Shown: positions 1-6,886 of the stretch, piece after piece
Position numbering within the stretch: position 1 is the stretch's first letter
How the letters are laid out: every line of letters starts with the position of its first letter
Origin: Rhodobacter sp.
GTDB taxonomy: Bacteria; Pseudomonadota; Alphaproteobacteria; Rhodobacterales; Rhodobacteraceae
Assembly: GCA_013824045.1 (NCBI GenBank)
Contig: PNND01000050.1
Location: forward strand, 1-15,562
Direction of reading: 5' to 3'
Length of the DNA: 15,562 nt
Notes under the pieces: model-generated
What the model was told of the DNA's origin: nothing
The model's database searches: none
Seen by the model: the letters and a program-made list of their open reading frames with translations, nothing else
Made by a program: the position numbers and the translations under genes

Positions 1-1400
1 ACATCGCCACCCTTGATGCCCTATCCCAAGAGGCGCAGGTGCAACGCGCCCTGCGCGACCGCAGCGCCGCGCAGATCACCTTCCACCACGATGGTCCCAC
101 CCGCGTTACCCGCGATGGCCAACCCGTGCCCGATGGCCCGCTGCCCATCCTTGCCGAAACCCGCTTCACCCTGCCCGGCCTTGGCCATGTCACCCTTACC
201 CCGGGCGCCACCGCCGATCACACGGCCCTCGACCGGGCCGAAGCCGCGCTCAGCGCCGCCCTCGCCCACCTTGGCACGCCTGACCTTGCCACCGCGCGCA
301 GCCAAGCCAACGCACGGGCCGAGGCCGCCGCCGCTCTCGCCGATCTCGACCGCGCGCTCGTCTCCCTCGCCCCCGCTGGCCTTGCCACGCTGGAAGCCGA
401 CCTCGCCGCCTTGCCACCCGAAACCCCGGGCCGCACCGACCTTCCCTCAGCGACCGTGGCTCAGGCCTTGGCCCAAACCGCCACCGCCGCGCTTGCCCAT
501 GCGCAGTCGGCCCTAGATGCCGCCCGGTCCGAGGCCCAGACCCTGCGTAAGGCCGAAATTCGCGCCACCGTCGAATCCGAAGCCGCCGACACTGCCCTGC
601 GCCAGACCCAAATCACCCTCGCGGCATTCAGCGATCTGGCAACGGCAGAGACCACCCTCACCGCCCAACTCGCTCAGGCCCGCAGCACACGCGATACGGC
701 CCTGGCCACCCACACCCGCCTCACCGAAACTGCCCCCGATCTCTCCACGGCCGAGGCCGCCTTCACCCGCGCCCGCGCCGTGATTGAGGCCACACGCGCC
801 GAAATCCAGTCGCTCGAAACCGAACGCGCCGCCCTTGATGCCGAAATTACCCTGCGCTCCGGCGAAGGCGTGATGGAGGAACTGGCCGACACCACCGCCC
901 GCCTCGCCGCTGCCACGAAAACCCTCACCCTCCTGCAATTCGAAGTGGCCACCCTGCAAGAGCTGGCCCGCGCCCTCGAAACCGCGCGGGACGAGGCACG
1001 GGATCGCTACTTCGCGCCCGTGCTGGCCGAACTCCGCCCGCTCCTGCGCATCCTCTGGCCCGATGCCGAACTGCGCTTTGATGGCGAAAGCCTGTTGCCC
1101 ACCGCCCTGATCCGCGACGGGCAAGAAGAAGACCTCTCCATCCTCTCGGGCGGCACGCAGGAACAGGTGGCGCTCCTCGTCCGCCTCGCCTTTGCGCGCC
1201 TCCTCGCCCGGCGCGGCCAGCATGCCCCGGTGATCCTTGATGATGCGCTGGTCTATACCGATGATGACCGTATCGAGAAACTCTTCGATGCCCTGCACGC
1301 GCAGGCACAGGATCAGCAGATCATCGTCCTGTCCTGCCGCCAACGCGCCTTCCGCGATCTTGGCGGCACATCACTGACCTTTCAGCCCTTCCACGGCTGA
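1..1400 (+). CDS. YhaN/SbcC-like AAA ATPase, C-terminal part (5' end outside window)
   Basis: The reading frame is open to the left edge (first full codon at base 3), so only about the last 465 residues are present and the N-terminal Walker A half is missing. Most of the visible part is a long, Ala/Glu/Arg-rich alpha-helical region with heptad character, as in SMC/Rad50 coiled coils. The last 110 residues carry the ABC-type C-terminal ATPase half: signature motif LSGGTQEQV, Walker B VILDDALVYTDD and a final IIVLSCRQ strand. This layout fits the YhaN family of Rad50/SbcC-like ATPases, which usually sit beside an SbcD/Mre11-like metallophosphoesterase and are linked to DNA end processing. That partner would lie upstream, outside the window. 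Family assignment is solid from the motifs; a DNA repair role is inference. The stop is 31 bp from the stop of the convergent ACT gene. Confidence 0.85.
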   Translation, partial: IATLDALSQEAQVQRALRDRSAAQITFHHDGPTRVTRDGQPVPDGPLPILAETRFTLPGLGHVTLTPGATADHTALDRAEAALSAALAHLGTPDLATARSQANARAEAAAALADLDRALVSLAPAGLATLEADLAALPPETPGRTDLPSATVAQALAQTATAALAHAQSALDAARSEAQTLRKAEIRATVESEAADTALRQTQITLAAFSDLATAETTLTAQLAQARSTRDTALATHTRLTETAPDLSTAEAAFTRARAVIEATRAEIQSLETERAALDAEITLRSGEGVMEELADTTARLAAATKTLTLLQFEVATLQELARALETARDEARDRYFAPVLAELRPLLRILWPDAELRFDGESLLPTALIRDGQEEDLSILSGGTQEQVALLVRLAFARLLARRGQHAPVILDDALVYTDDDRIEKLFDALHAQAQDQQIIVLSCRQRAFRDLGGTSLTFQPFHG

Positions 1401-1431
1401 TACCGCGAAACACTGGCCGCTCACGCGTCCC

Positions 1432-1848
1432 TCACGCGCCCCGCACAGAAGCCTGCAACGCGCGCAGCGCGTCCAGCGCGGCATCGGCCTGATCGACCGG
1501 AACGAAGACATGGTCATGCAATGTGGCGGCGATCATGTTGCACGCAATCCCGCGCGCGGTCAGTGCGGCAGAAACCGCTGCCGTCAATCCGACACCCCCA
1601 AGAGAGGAATAGACGTTCAAGGTGATCCGCCGCATCGGCCCGTCCTGCGGCAGACCCAGCCTCCTTGCCTGCTCCACTGTCAGCAGCAAGGACAGCCCCT
1701 CATCCTCGCGAAAACTGGCCAGGGCGACTGGCAGGGCAAGTGCAGCCTGATCTGCATCAGTGACCGTGCAAAAGACAAAGGCATCGGGATAAAGAACCGG
1801 GTCCATCCCGCCGATCATCTCCGCCGTCCCAGATACGACCTGCGCCAT
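1432..1848 (-). CDS. small ACT-domain protein (DUF2241/ACT_3 type)
   Basis: A 138-residue protein. The segment after the start (MDPVLYPDAFVFCTV) and the C-terminal segment around HDHVFVP are typical of the COG3602/DUF2241 proteins, which pair an ACT_3 region with a C-terminal ACT_7-like fold. ACT domains bind amino acids or other small ligands, but this stand-alone family has no settled function. The ATG at 1848 was chosen over an upstream start at 1926 because a GGAG ribosome site lies 7 nt before it and family members begin near here. It follows the ornithine cyclodeaminase-family gene on the same strand after 108 bp, so it could be read from that transcript or from the promoter-like sequence at 1881-1889. 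A link to amino acid metabolism is suggested only by that neighbour. Confidence 0.85.
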   Translation of the reverse strand: MAQVVSGTAEMIGGMDPVLYPDAFVFCTVTDADQAALALPVALASFREDEGLSLLLTVEQARRLGLPQDGPMRRITLNVYSSLGGVGLTAAVSAALTARGIACNMIAATLHDHVFVPVDQADAALDALRALQASVRGA

Positions 1849-1880
1849 GCCACCGCTCCAGATTTGACACCCCGTCAGAT

Positions 1881-1889
1881 AGGATAGCA
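1881..1889 (-). promoter_or_regulatory. possible extended -10 promoter for the ACT-domain gene
   Basis: Read on the minus strand this is TGCTATCCT, an extended -10 element (TGn followed by a TATAAT-like hexamer). It would start RNA about 25 nt before the ATG at 1848. I see no good -35 at the normal spacing, which extended -10 promoters can tolerate. In GC-rich DNA such matches arise by chance, so this is tentative. Confidence 0.3.
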
Positions 1890-1921
1890 CAGACCACCCC
1901 TGAAACGCGCCGCCGTTCCAA

Positions 1922-1957
1922 ACCAACCTGTCACAAGCCGGGTGGAACCGGGTTGGT
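1922..1957 (-). terminator. weak hairpin at the end of the ornithine cyclodeaminase-family gene
   Basis: Seven-base arms ACCAACC (1922-1928) and GGTTGGT (1951-1957) enclose 22 nt and begin at the stop codon of the minus-strand gene. On that strand the stem ends in GGTTGGTTT, so only a very short T run follows. It may attenuate or end transcription before the ACT gene, but the long loop makes it weak. Confidence 0.3.
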
Positions 1958-2856
1958 CACCGCCCGGCCCAAGCCTGCTGGATATACATAGCCGTCATCA
2001 GGTCCAGATGCGCGCCGCCACCATTCTTGGCGATCGTGATCTCATTCTCCGACCGCCGCCGGAACAGCGCCGGATCGTCATAGAAATCCGCCACGATATC
2101 ACCCTCGGTGATCGCGCCCGATGCCAGTGGATCGATCAACTCCCCGATGTGATGGACCGTCGTCGCCCGCGCATCGACAAACACCCGCGCCCGCGCCATG
2201 GCCGCATCATCCACCTCGCGCATCCCCGGCTTGTAGGCCCCGATCAGATCCAGATGCTGGCCCGGTTGCAACCACTCCCCCTTTATCAAGGGTGCCGTCG
2301 CCATGGTCGCGGTGCAGATCACATCCGCCCCGCGCACCGCCGCCTCCAGATCATCCGCCACCGGCAAACCCATCGCCTCGGCGCTTGCCCGGCTCCGGCT
2401 CCAGACGGTGAACTCGGCCCCCGGAAACACCGCCCCATAGGCCTCCACCATCGACTGCGCCACCTTCCCTGCCCCCACCAGCAGGAACCGCCGCGCGCCG
2501 GGCCGCACAAGGCGCGAGGCCGCATAGAGGCTATCCCCCGCCGTCTTCCACTTGGTCACCAGATGAAAATCCACCAGTCCGGTCAATTCCCCGGTCTTGT
2601 CGTCATACAGCGTGACCGACCCGTTCACCGTGGGCTTGCCGATGGCCACGTTGCCCGGCACCACAGTGGCCACTTTGACCAAAGCCCCCAGCCCATCAAT
2701 CCACGTCGCCCGGTCCAGAATCGTATCCGCGCCACGATAGCAGAACAGGTCCTTGATATCGGGCTTGGGCAGCCGATGCCCCGCCTCAAAGGCCGCCAGC
2801 AGGCCCTTCCAATCCAGCAGCCGCTCCGCCTCGAACGGCACGAAATCAATGCTCAC
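1957..2856 (-). CDS. ornithine cyclodeaminase / mu-crystallin family NAD(P)-dependent enzyme
   Basis: A 299-residue cytosolic enzyme of the OCD/mu-crystallin superfamily, whose members include ornithine cyclodeaminase, alanine dehydrogenase and delta1-pyrroline/piperideine-2-carboxylate reductases. The dinucleotide-binding loop VGAGKVAQ lies at about residues 127-134, the expected active-site lysine is probably K61 (KVATVVPGN), and the acidic strand DLIGAYKPGMREVD is present. The RTAA motif of true ornithine cyclodeaminase reads KTAG (from K104) here, so the arginine that binds the substrate carboxylate is replaced by lysine; a ketimine reductase or other activity is as likely as ornithine deamination. 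The GTG start at 2856 has GGAGG 8 nt upstream and overlaps the HAD stop as GTGA, implying translational coupling. The family is certain; the substrate is not. Confidence 0.88.
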   Translation of the reverse strand: MSIDFVPFEAERLLDWKGLLAAFEAGHRLPKPDIKDLFCYRGADTILDRATWIDGLGALVKVATVVPGNVAIGKPTVNGSVTLYDDKTGELTGLVDFHLVTKWKTAGDSLYAASRLVRPGARRFLLVGAGKVAQSMVEAYGAVFPGAEFTVWSRSRASAEAMGLPVADDLEAAVRGADVICTATMATAPLIKGEWLQPGQHLDLIGAYKPGMREVDDAAMARARVFVDARATTVHHIGELIDPLASGAITEGDIVADFYDDPALFRRRSENEITIAKNGGGAHLDLMTAMYIQQAWAGR

Positions 2857-3476
2857 AGCCCCGCCTCCCCACGTTCCAGCAATCCCTCATCCATCAACCG
2901 CTGCGCCCAGCCTTCCCAGCCGTCGAACAGATGCGTCCGCCACCCCCGCGCCGCCGCTGCGGTAATGTTCTCAGGCCTGTCATCGGCAAACAGCAACCGC
3001 CCCGGCGCAACCCCGCTTTCCGCCTCCAGCGCCGCATAAATCGCCGGATCGGGCTTCATCACGCCCATCTTCCCCGAAACCCAAGCCCGGTCGAACTCGG
3101 CCATGAAAGGCAACCGCCCCACCGCCGCATCAAAGGTCTCCCGTCCGAAATTCGTCAGCGCAAAGACCGGCACCCCCCGCGTCCGCAACGCCCGCAACAG
3201 CCGGATCGACCCGTCAATCGGCGGATGCGCAATGTCAAACCACCGCTCCCGCCACATCCGGATTTCCGGCCCCCAATCGGGATGCGCCACGGCCAACGCC
3301 TCCACCGATGCGGCAAAGGGCGCGCCTAGATCGACGCACGCATTCATGCCCGCCAGATCCACCTCGGCAAACAGCCGCGCCCGCGCCTCCGGCCCGATCT
3401 CGCGGTCGTAGAACCTCTCCGGCTGCCATTCCAGCAGCACATTGCCGATGTCAAAGACCACCGCTTCTGGGATCAC
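2853..3476 (-). CDS. HAD-superfamily hydrolase (YihX-like phosphatase)
   Basis: A 207-residue haloacid dehalogenase-type hydrolase. Motif I is VFDIGNVL with the nucleophile D9; the second aspartate of the usual DxD is Gly, as in YihX-type HAD-IA enzymes. Motif II is the threonine in FALTNF, motif III the lysine of GVMKPDPAIY, and motif IV the acidic pair in FADDRPENI that binds magnesium. A helical cap lies between motifs I and II. The likely reaction is dephosphorylation of a small phosphorylated metabolite (YihX itself acts on sugar phosphates), but the substrate cannot be read from sequence. The GTG start at 3476 has AAGGA about 8 nt upstream, inside the end of the transporter gene (26 bp overlap), and the stop overlaps the next gene, so it sits in the middle of a coupled operon. 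Confidence 0.9.
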   Translation of the reverse strand: MIPEAVVFDIGNVLLEWQPERFYDREIGPEARARLFAEVDLAGMNACVDLGAPFAASVEALAVAHPDWGPEIRMWRERWFDIAHPPIDGSIRLLRALRTRGVPVFALTNFGRETFDAAVGRLPFMAEFDRAWVSGKMGVMKPDPAIYAALEAESGVAPGRLLFADDRPENITAAAARGWRTHLFDGWEGWAQRLMDEGLLERGEAGL

Positions 3477-4422
3477 CCGTCACATCCTTCTTCCGCCGCA
3501 CCGTCTCACGCCAAAGCGTATACAGCCCCGCCCCGCAGATCAGCGCAATCCCGAAGGCGGCAGTCAGGTCCGGGTAGGTTCCAAAGATCACCGCCCCCCA
3601 CAGGATGGCCAAGGGCATCGCCGTATACTCGAACGGCGCCACCAGCGCCGCCTCCAACATCCGATAGGCCTGTGACACCATCAGCCCGCCAATGGCCACC
3701 GACAGCCCCGTCGCCAGAAACCACGGCCAATCCGCCACCGGCGGCCAAATCCACTCCCGGAACAGAAAGGCCAGCGATGCATCAGACGACCCCGCCAGAT
3801 GCCCATCCCCCACGAACAGCCCCATCGACGAACTCACCACGATGAACCCGCATTGCACATAGAAGGAAAGCGTCATCGCGCTTTCCGTATCCTTCATCCG
3901 CCGCGTCATCATGTGGCTCGACGCATAGCAAAAGGCCGAAATCAGCACCAAGATCGCAGCAGGCTGGATCACCCCTTCGCCGGGCCGCAGCATCACCACC
4001 ACGCCAAGCATCCCAATCGCCACCGCGGCCCATCGCCGCGGCCCCACCACCTCGCCCAGCACCACAACGGAAAGCAGTGTCACCAGCAAGGGCGAGATGA
4101 AGGCAATCGCCACCGCATCCGCCAGCGGCAAGGCCGCCAGCCCAAGGAAATAACAGACATTCGACACCATCACGAACCCGACCCGGATCAGATGGTCGCG
4201 CCGCCGCCGCGTAAGGATCTGCCGGAAACCCGTGCCAGAGAAATGCATCAAGCCCAGCAGAAAGATCATCCCCACCCCGGCCCGGATCAGGATCACCTGA
4301 TGCAGCGCATAATCGCCAGACAGGAACTTGATCGCCACATCGTTGATCGACAGCATGGCACTGCCGCCGATGGCCAGAAGGATGCCGGTCAGGGCGCTGC
4401 GCGCTTGGGGCTCGGTCGTCAT
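3451..4422 (-). CDS. DMT-superfamily transporter with two EamA domains
   Basis: An inner-membrane protein of about 323 residues with roughly ten hydrophobic segments arranged as two EamA repeats, the fold of drug/metabolite transporters that move small metabolites across the cytoplasmic membrane. The first repeat includes SINDVAIKFL and the conserved stretch PLADAVAIAFISPLL; the second includes PFEYTAMPLAILWGAVIFG. A basic C-terminal tail (RRKKD) would face the cytoplasm. The substrate is unknown. The ATG at 4422 (MTTEPQ) was chosen because it lies just before the first membrane helix, but its AGGGG site is about 12 nt away; the ATG at 4449 is possible and a TTG at 4500 unlikely. The 3' end overlaps the HAD gene by 26 bp, so the exporter, phosphatase and dehydrogenase are probably expressed together. 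Confidence 0.88.
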   Translation of the reverse strand: MTTEPQARSALTGILLAIGGSAMLSINDVAIKFLSGDYALHQVILIRAGVGMIFLLGLMHFSGTGFRQILTRRRRDHLIRVGFVMVSNVCYFLGLAALPLADAVAIAFISPLLVTLLSVVVLGEVVGPRRWAAVAIGMLGVVVMLRPGEGVIQPAAILVLISAFCYASSHMMTRRMKDTESAMTLSFYVQCGFIVVSSSMGLFVGDGHLAGSSDASLAFLFREWIWPPVADWPWFLATGLSVAIGGLMVSQAYRMLEAALVAPFEYTAMPLAILWGAVIFGTYPDLTAAFGIALICGAGLYTLWRETVRRKKDVTGDPRSGGL

Positions 4423-4510
4423 GGGTGCAGCAAACCCCTGCCGCCGCATCCGTTCTATCCCGCCCGCGACATCGCCATGGCGGATTGTCCCGCCCGCCAA
4501 CTCCGCCCGA

Positions 4511-4966
4511 TCAGCCCGCCGCCACCGCCGCGCGCACCACCCGCTCCAGCGCCTCTAGATACCGCGACCGATCCGCTTTCGAATAGGGTCGCCCACCCCC
4601 CTGCCGGAACGGATCGGCGCTGCGCAGGTCCGCCATCAGATCGCGTGTCGCAAGCACATTGCCGATGTTACGGTCGGTCAACACATCGCCATTGTGCTTC
4701 ACCACCACCGCGCCGCCCGCAATCACGCGTGCCGCCAGCGGGATATCCCCCGTCACCACCACATCGCCCGGCCCGGCCTGATCGGCAATCCACTTGTCCG
4801 CCTCATCCGGCCCCGCCGCCACGAAGACGCTTTCCACCAGCGGGTTCTGGCTCGGCCGGATCCCCCCGTTCGATACCATCAGCATCCGCAACCCATGCCG
4901 TACCGCCACCCGCTCGGTTTCCTCTTTCACCGGGCAGGCATCAGCATCGACGAATATCCTAGCCAT
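4511..4966 (-). CDS. DUF188 protein, YaiI/YqxD family
   Basis: A 151-residue protein with hallmarks of the YaiI/YqxD (DUF188) family: N-terminal IFVDADACPVK, VSNGG followed by PSQNPLVE, a central ADKWIADQAGPGDVVVTGDIPLA, then HNGDVLTDRNIG and the C-terminal GGGRPYSKADRSRY. The conserved aspartates (DADAC, GDIPLA) resemble the acidic centre of PIN-like nucleases, so an RNA- or DNA-cleaving role is suspected, but the family is uncharacterised as far as I know. The ATG at 4966 was chosen because the family starts right at this MARIFVDADACP segment. It overlaps the end of fghA by 8 bp and has no clear ribosome site of its own, which suggests translational coupling to fghA. The stop lies 88 bp before the transporter start. 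Confidence 0.9.
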   Translation of the reverse strand: MARIFVDADACPVKEETERVAVRHGLRMLMVSNGGIRPSQNPLVESVFVAAGPDEADKWIADQAGPGDVVVTGDIPLAARVIAGGAVVVKHNGDVLTDRNIGNVLATRDLMADLRSADPFRQGGGRPYSKADRSRYLEALERVVRAAVAAG

Positions 4967-5789
4967 GAAGCGCCGCCGCGTGGAACGCCACATGCTCCTC
5001 CATGAAGGTCGACACGAAGAAGTAGCTGTGGTCATAGCCCTTCTGCATCCGGAACGATCCGCCCTGCCGTCGCACCGCCATCGCCTCGGCCAAAGCCTCG
5101 GGCTTCAGCAGATCCAGAAACTGGTCCGCCGTCCCCTGATCGATCAGCATCGGCCCGTCAAACCCGTATCGCCGCATCAACAGCGTCGCGTCATAGCCCG
5201 CCCAGACCGTTTCATCCTTGCCCATATAGGCGCTGAACTGTTTGCGCCCCCACTCGCTCGCCACCGGATTGCAGATCGGCGCAAAGGCCGAAACCGACCG
5301 GAACCGCCCTGGAAAACTCATCGCAATCGTCAGCGCACCATGGCCGCCCATCGAATGGCCCGTGATCGCCTGCGCGGCCTCGGCCAGCGGAAAGGCCGAA
5401 AACAGCACGTCGGGCAGTTCATCCGTGATGTAATCCCACATCTGGAAATGCGGCGCCCAAGGCGTCTCGGATGCGTTCACATAGAAACCCGCGCCTTGGC
5501 CCAGATCAAAGGCCGGATCATTCGCCACGCCTTCCCCACGCGGCGAGGTGTCGGGAAACACCAGCGCGATCCCCGCCTCCGCCGCCCAGCGCTGCGCGCC
5601 CGCCTTCACCATCGCATTCTCATGTGTGCAGGTCAGCCCCGACAGATACCACAGCACTGGCACCGGCCCATCCTCGGCCTGTTCGGGCAGGAACAGCCCG
5701 AAGGTCATGTCACAGGCACAGGCCTCGGATGGGTGGGTATACACCCCCTGGACGCCGCCAAATGCCCGGTTCTCGGAAAGGGTCTTCAT
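4959..5789 (-). CDS. fghA: S-formylglutathione hydrolase
   Basis: A 276-residue serine hydrolase of the esterase D family. It hydrolyses S-formylglutathione to formate and glutathione, the second step of glutathione-dependent formaldehyde oxidation in the cytosol. The nucleophile is S146 in GHSMGG, with D222 (DQGTADQF) and H254 (YDHSYFF) completing the catalytic triad. The oxyanion-hole region is LSGLTCTHEN, and FPDTSPRG and the N-terminal CDMTFGLFLP are also family-typical. Length matches the family (about 275-280). The ATG at 5789 is set by GAGG six nt upstream; an in-frame extension to 5870 has no support. The partner formaldehyde dehydrogenase (adhI/frmA) is not in the window. It overlaps the DUF188 gene and lies 132 bp after map on the same strand. 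Confidence 0.95.
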   Translation of the reverse strand: MKTLSENRAFGGVQGVYTHPSEACACDMTFGLFLPEQAEDGPVPVLWYLSGLTCTHENAMVKAGAQRWAAEAGIALVFPDTSPRGEGVANDPAFDLGQGAGFYVNASETPWAPHFQMWDYITDELPDVLFSAFPLAEAAQAITGHSMGGHGALTIAMSFPGRFRSVSAFAPICNPVASEWGRKQFSAYMGKDETVWAGYDATLLMRRYGFDGPMLIDQGTADQFLDLLKPEALAEAMAVRRQGGSFRMQKGYDHSYFFVSTFMEEHVAFHAAALHG

Positions 5790-5855
5790 CACGCACCTCG
5801 CATCTCTCGGGGGCCAAGCTTCCATGCCCGGCAAAAGGATGCAACCCGCCGCCCC

Positions 5856-5885
5856 TTCATCTTGGCCCAAATACTATCTGGGGGT
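5856..5885. repeat. AT-richer tail element beside the map hairpin, copy 1
   Basis: On the plus strand it begins TTCATCTTGG and ends CTGGGGGT. A loosely similar block is at 12537-12567 (about 17 of 31 aligned positions agree by eye, 9 of them in the first half). Both lie between a GC-rich hairpin that follows a minus-strand stop codon and the next minus-strand gene. I recall similar tails in intergenic regions of Rhodobacterales, but that is memory, not a search. Confidence 0.4.
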
Positions 5886-5907
5886 CCGGGGGGCGAAGCG
5901 CCCCCGG
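5886..5907 (-). terminator. GC-rich hairpin downstream of map
   Basis: Arms GGGGGCG (5889-5895) and CGCCCCC (5899-5905) with a 3-nt loop, extendable by two pairs around a bulged G (5886-5887 with 5906-5907). It starts about 15 nt past the map stop codon on the minus strand. No T run follows, so it may be a GC-type terminator or a 3'-end stabiliser rather than a classical intrinsic terminator. Confidence 0.5.
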
Positions 5908-5921
5908 GGTCGCCGCCCGCG

Positions 5922-6749
5922 CTACTGCGTCGGATGGAACTTCCCCGCAGGCGAAAGGGTAAAGATCTCGCACCCCACCGCTGTCACGCCCACCGAATGC
6001 TCGAACTGCGCGCTCAGAGATTTGTCCCGCGTGATCGCCGTCCAGTCATCGGCCAGCACCTTCGTCTCAGGTCGCCCGAGATTGACCATCGGCTCGATGG
6101 TGAAGAACATGCCCTCTTCCAGCACCGGCCCCGATCCGGGCCGCCCGTAATGCAGCACATTGGGCGGCGAATGGAACACCCGGCCAAGACCATGGCCGCA
6201 GAAATCACGCACCACGCTCATCCGCTGGCTTTCCACAAAGCTCTGAATCGCATGGCCGATATCGCCAAAGGTTTTGCCCGGCTTCACCGCCGCGATCCCG
6301 CGCATCAGCGCCTCATGCGTCACATTGATCAGGCGCTGCGCAAAGGGCTTGGCGGTGCCCGCCACATACATCCGGCTGCTGTCGCCAAACCAGCCATCCA
6401 CAACCACCGTCACATCCACATTCAGGATATCGCCGGCCTGCAACACGTCGCTGCTGCGCCCCGGAATCTTCGCTCCCGGAATCCCGTGGCAGACCACATG
6501 GTTCACGCTGATGCAGGAGGCGTGCTGGTATCCCTTGTAGCCGATCGTGGCGGATGTCACCCCATGCCGCTCCACCTCGGCGTTGATGAAAGCGTCAATC
6601 GCGCCTGTCGTCGCGCCGGGCACCACAAGCGCCCCCACGGCATCCAGTATCTCTGCCGCCACCCGGCCCGCCCGGGCCATGCCCGCGAAATCCGCATCCT
6701 CATGGATACGGATGCCATCTCTGGTGATGCGTCCGCGCGTTTCGTCCAC
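5922..6749 (-). CDS. map: type I methionine aminopeptidase
   Basis: A 275-residue enzyme that removes the initiator methionine from nascent proteins in the cytosol. The pita-bread fold metal ligands are all present: D112 (NVDVTV), D123 (GWFGDSSRMY), H186 (GHGLGRVFH), E219 (FTIEPM) and E250 (QFEHSVGV). The catalytic histidine of VCHGIPG is at 88. Length and domain content fit a bacterial type I enzyme with no N-terminal extension. The start is GTG at 6749 with AAAGG about 8 nt upstream; the next in-frame ATG (residue 24) would cut into the fold. It is divergent from the cinA-type gene, with 137 bp between the starts, and is followed by a hairpin, so it may be a single transcription unit or the head of the fghA-yaiI run. 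Confidence 0.95.
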   Translation of the reverse strand: MDETRGRITRDGIRIHEDADFAGMARAGRVAAEILDAVGALVVPGATTGAIDAFINAEVERHGVTSATIGYKGYQHASCISVNHVVCHGIPGAKIPGRSSDVLQAGDILNVDVTVVVDGWFGDSSRMYVAGTAKPFAQRLINVTHEALMRGIAAVKPGKTFGDIGHAIQSFVESQRMSVVRDFCGHGLGRVFHSPPNVLHYGRPGSGPVLEEGMFFTIEPMVNLGRPETKVLADDWTAITRDKSLSAQFEHSVGVTAVGCEIFTLSPAGKFHPTQ

Positions 6750-6829
6750 CGACCGACCTTTCGTCTCGCTTTTCCGCTTAAATAGGCAAAGCCGCCCGCA
6801 AAGGCCAGACCCGCCCAGCAGCGCCCCCT

Positions 6830-6857
6830 TTGAAACCGTTCCCGCGCGGCCTATACC
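6830..6857 (+). promoter_or_regulatory. sigma-70-like promoter for the cinA-GNAT-ompA unit
   Basis: TTGAAA (6830-6835) and TATACC (6852-6857) are separated by 16 bp. This would start RNA near 6864, giving a leader of about 22 nt with an AAGGAA ribosome site before the ATG at 6887. It is the best promoter match I see in the window and is correctly placed in the divergent map/cinA interval. Confidence 0.6.
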
Positions 6858-6886
6858 CCATCCACCTGCCCAATAAGGAATCGCCC

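Noticed and set aside
4794..6785. 663-residue open frame on the plus strand opposite fghA and map
   Set aside because: It is rich in Arg, His and Pro, spans two clear genes and their intergenic hairpin, and has no domain-like pattern. It is what the reverse strand of GC-rich coding sequence produces.
6750..6829. Promoter for map in the divergent interval
   Set aside because: A TATTTA-like -10 is visible on the minus strand near 6777, but no hexamer at normal spacing supports it, so it was not listed as a feature.
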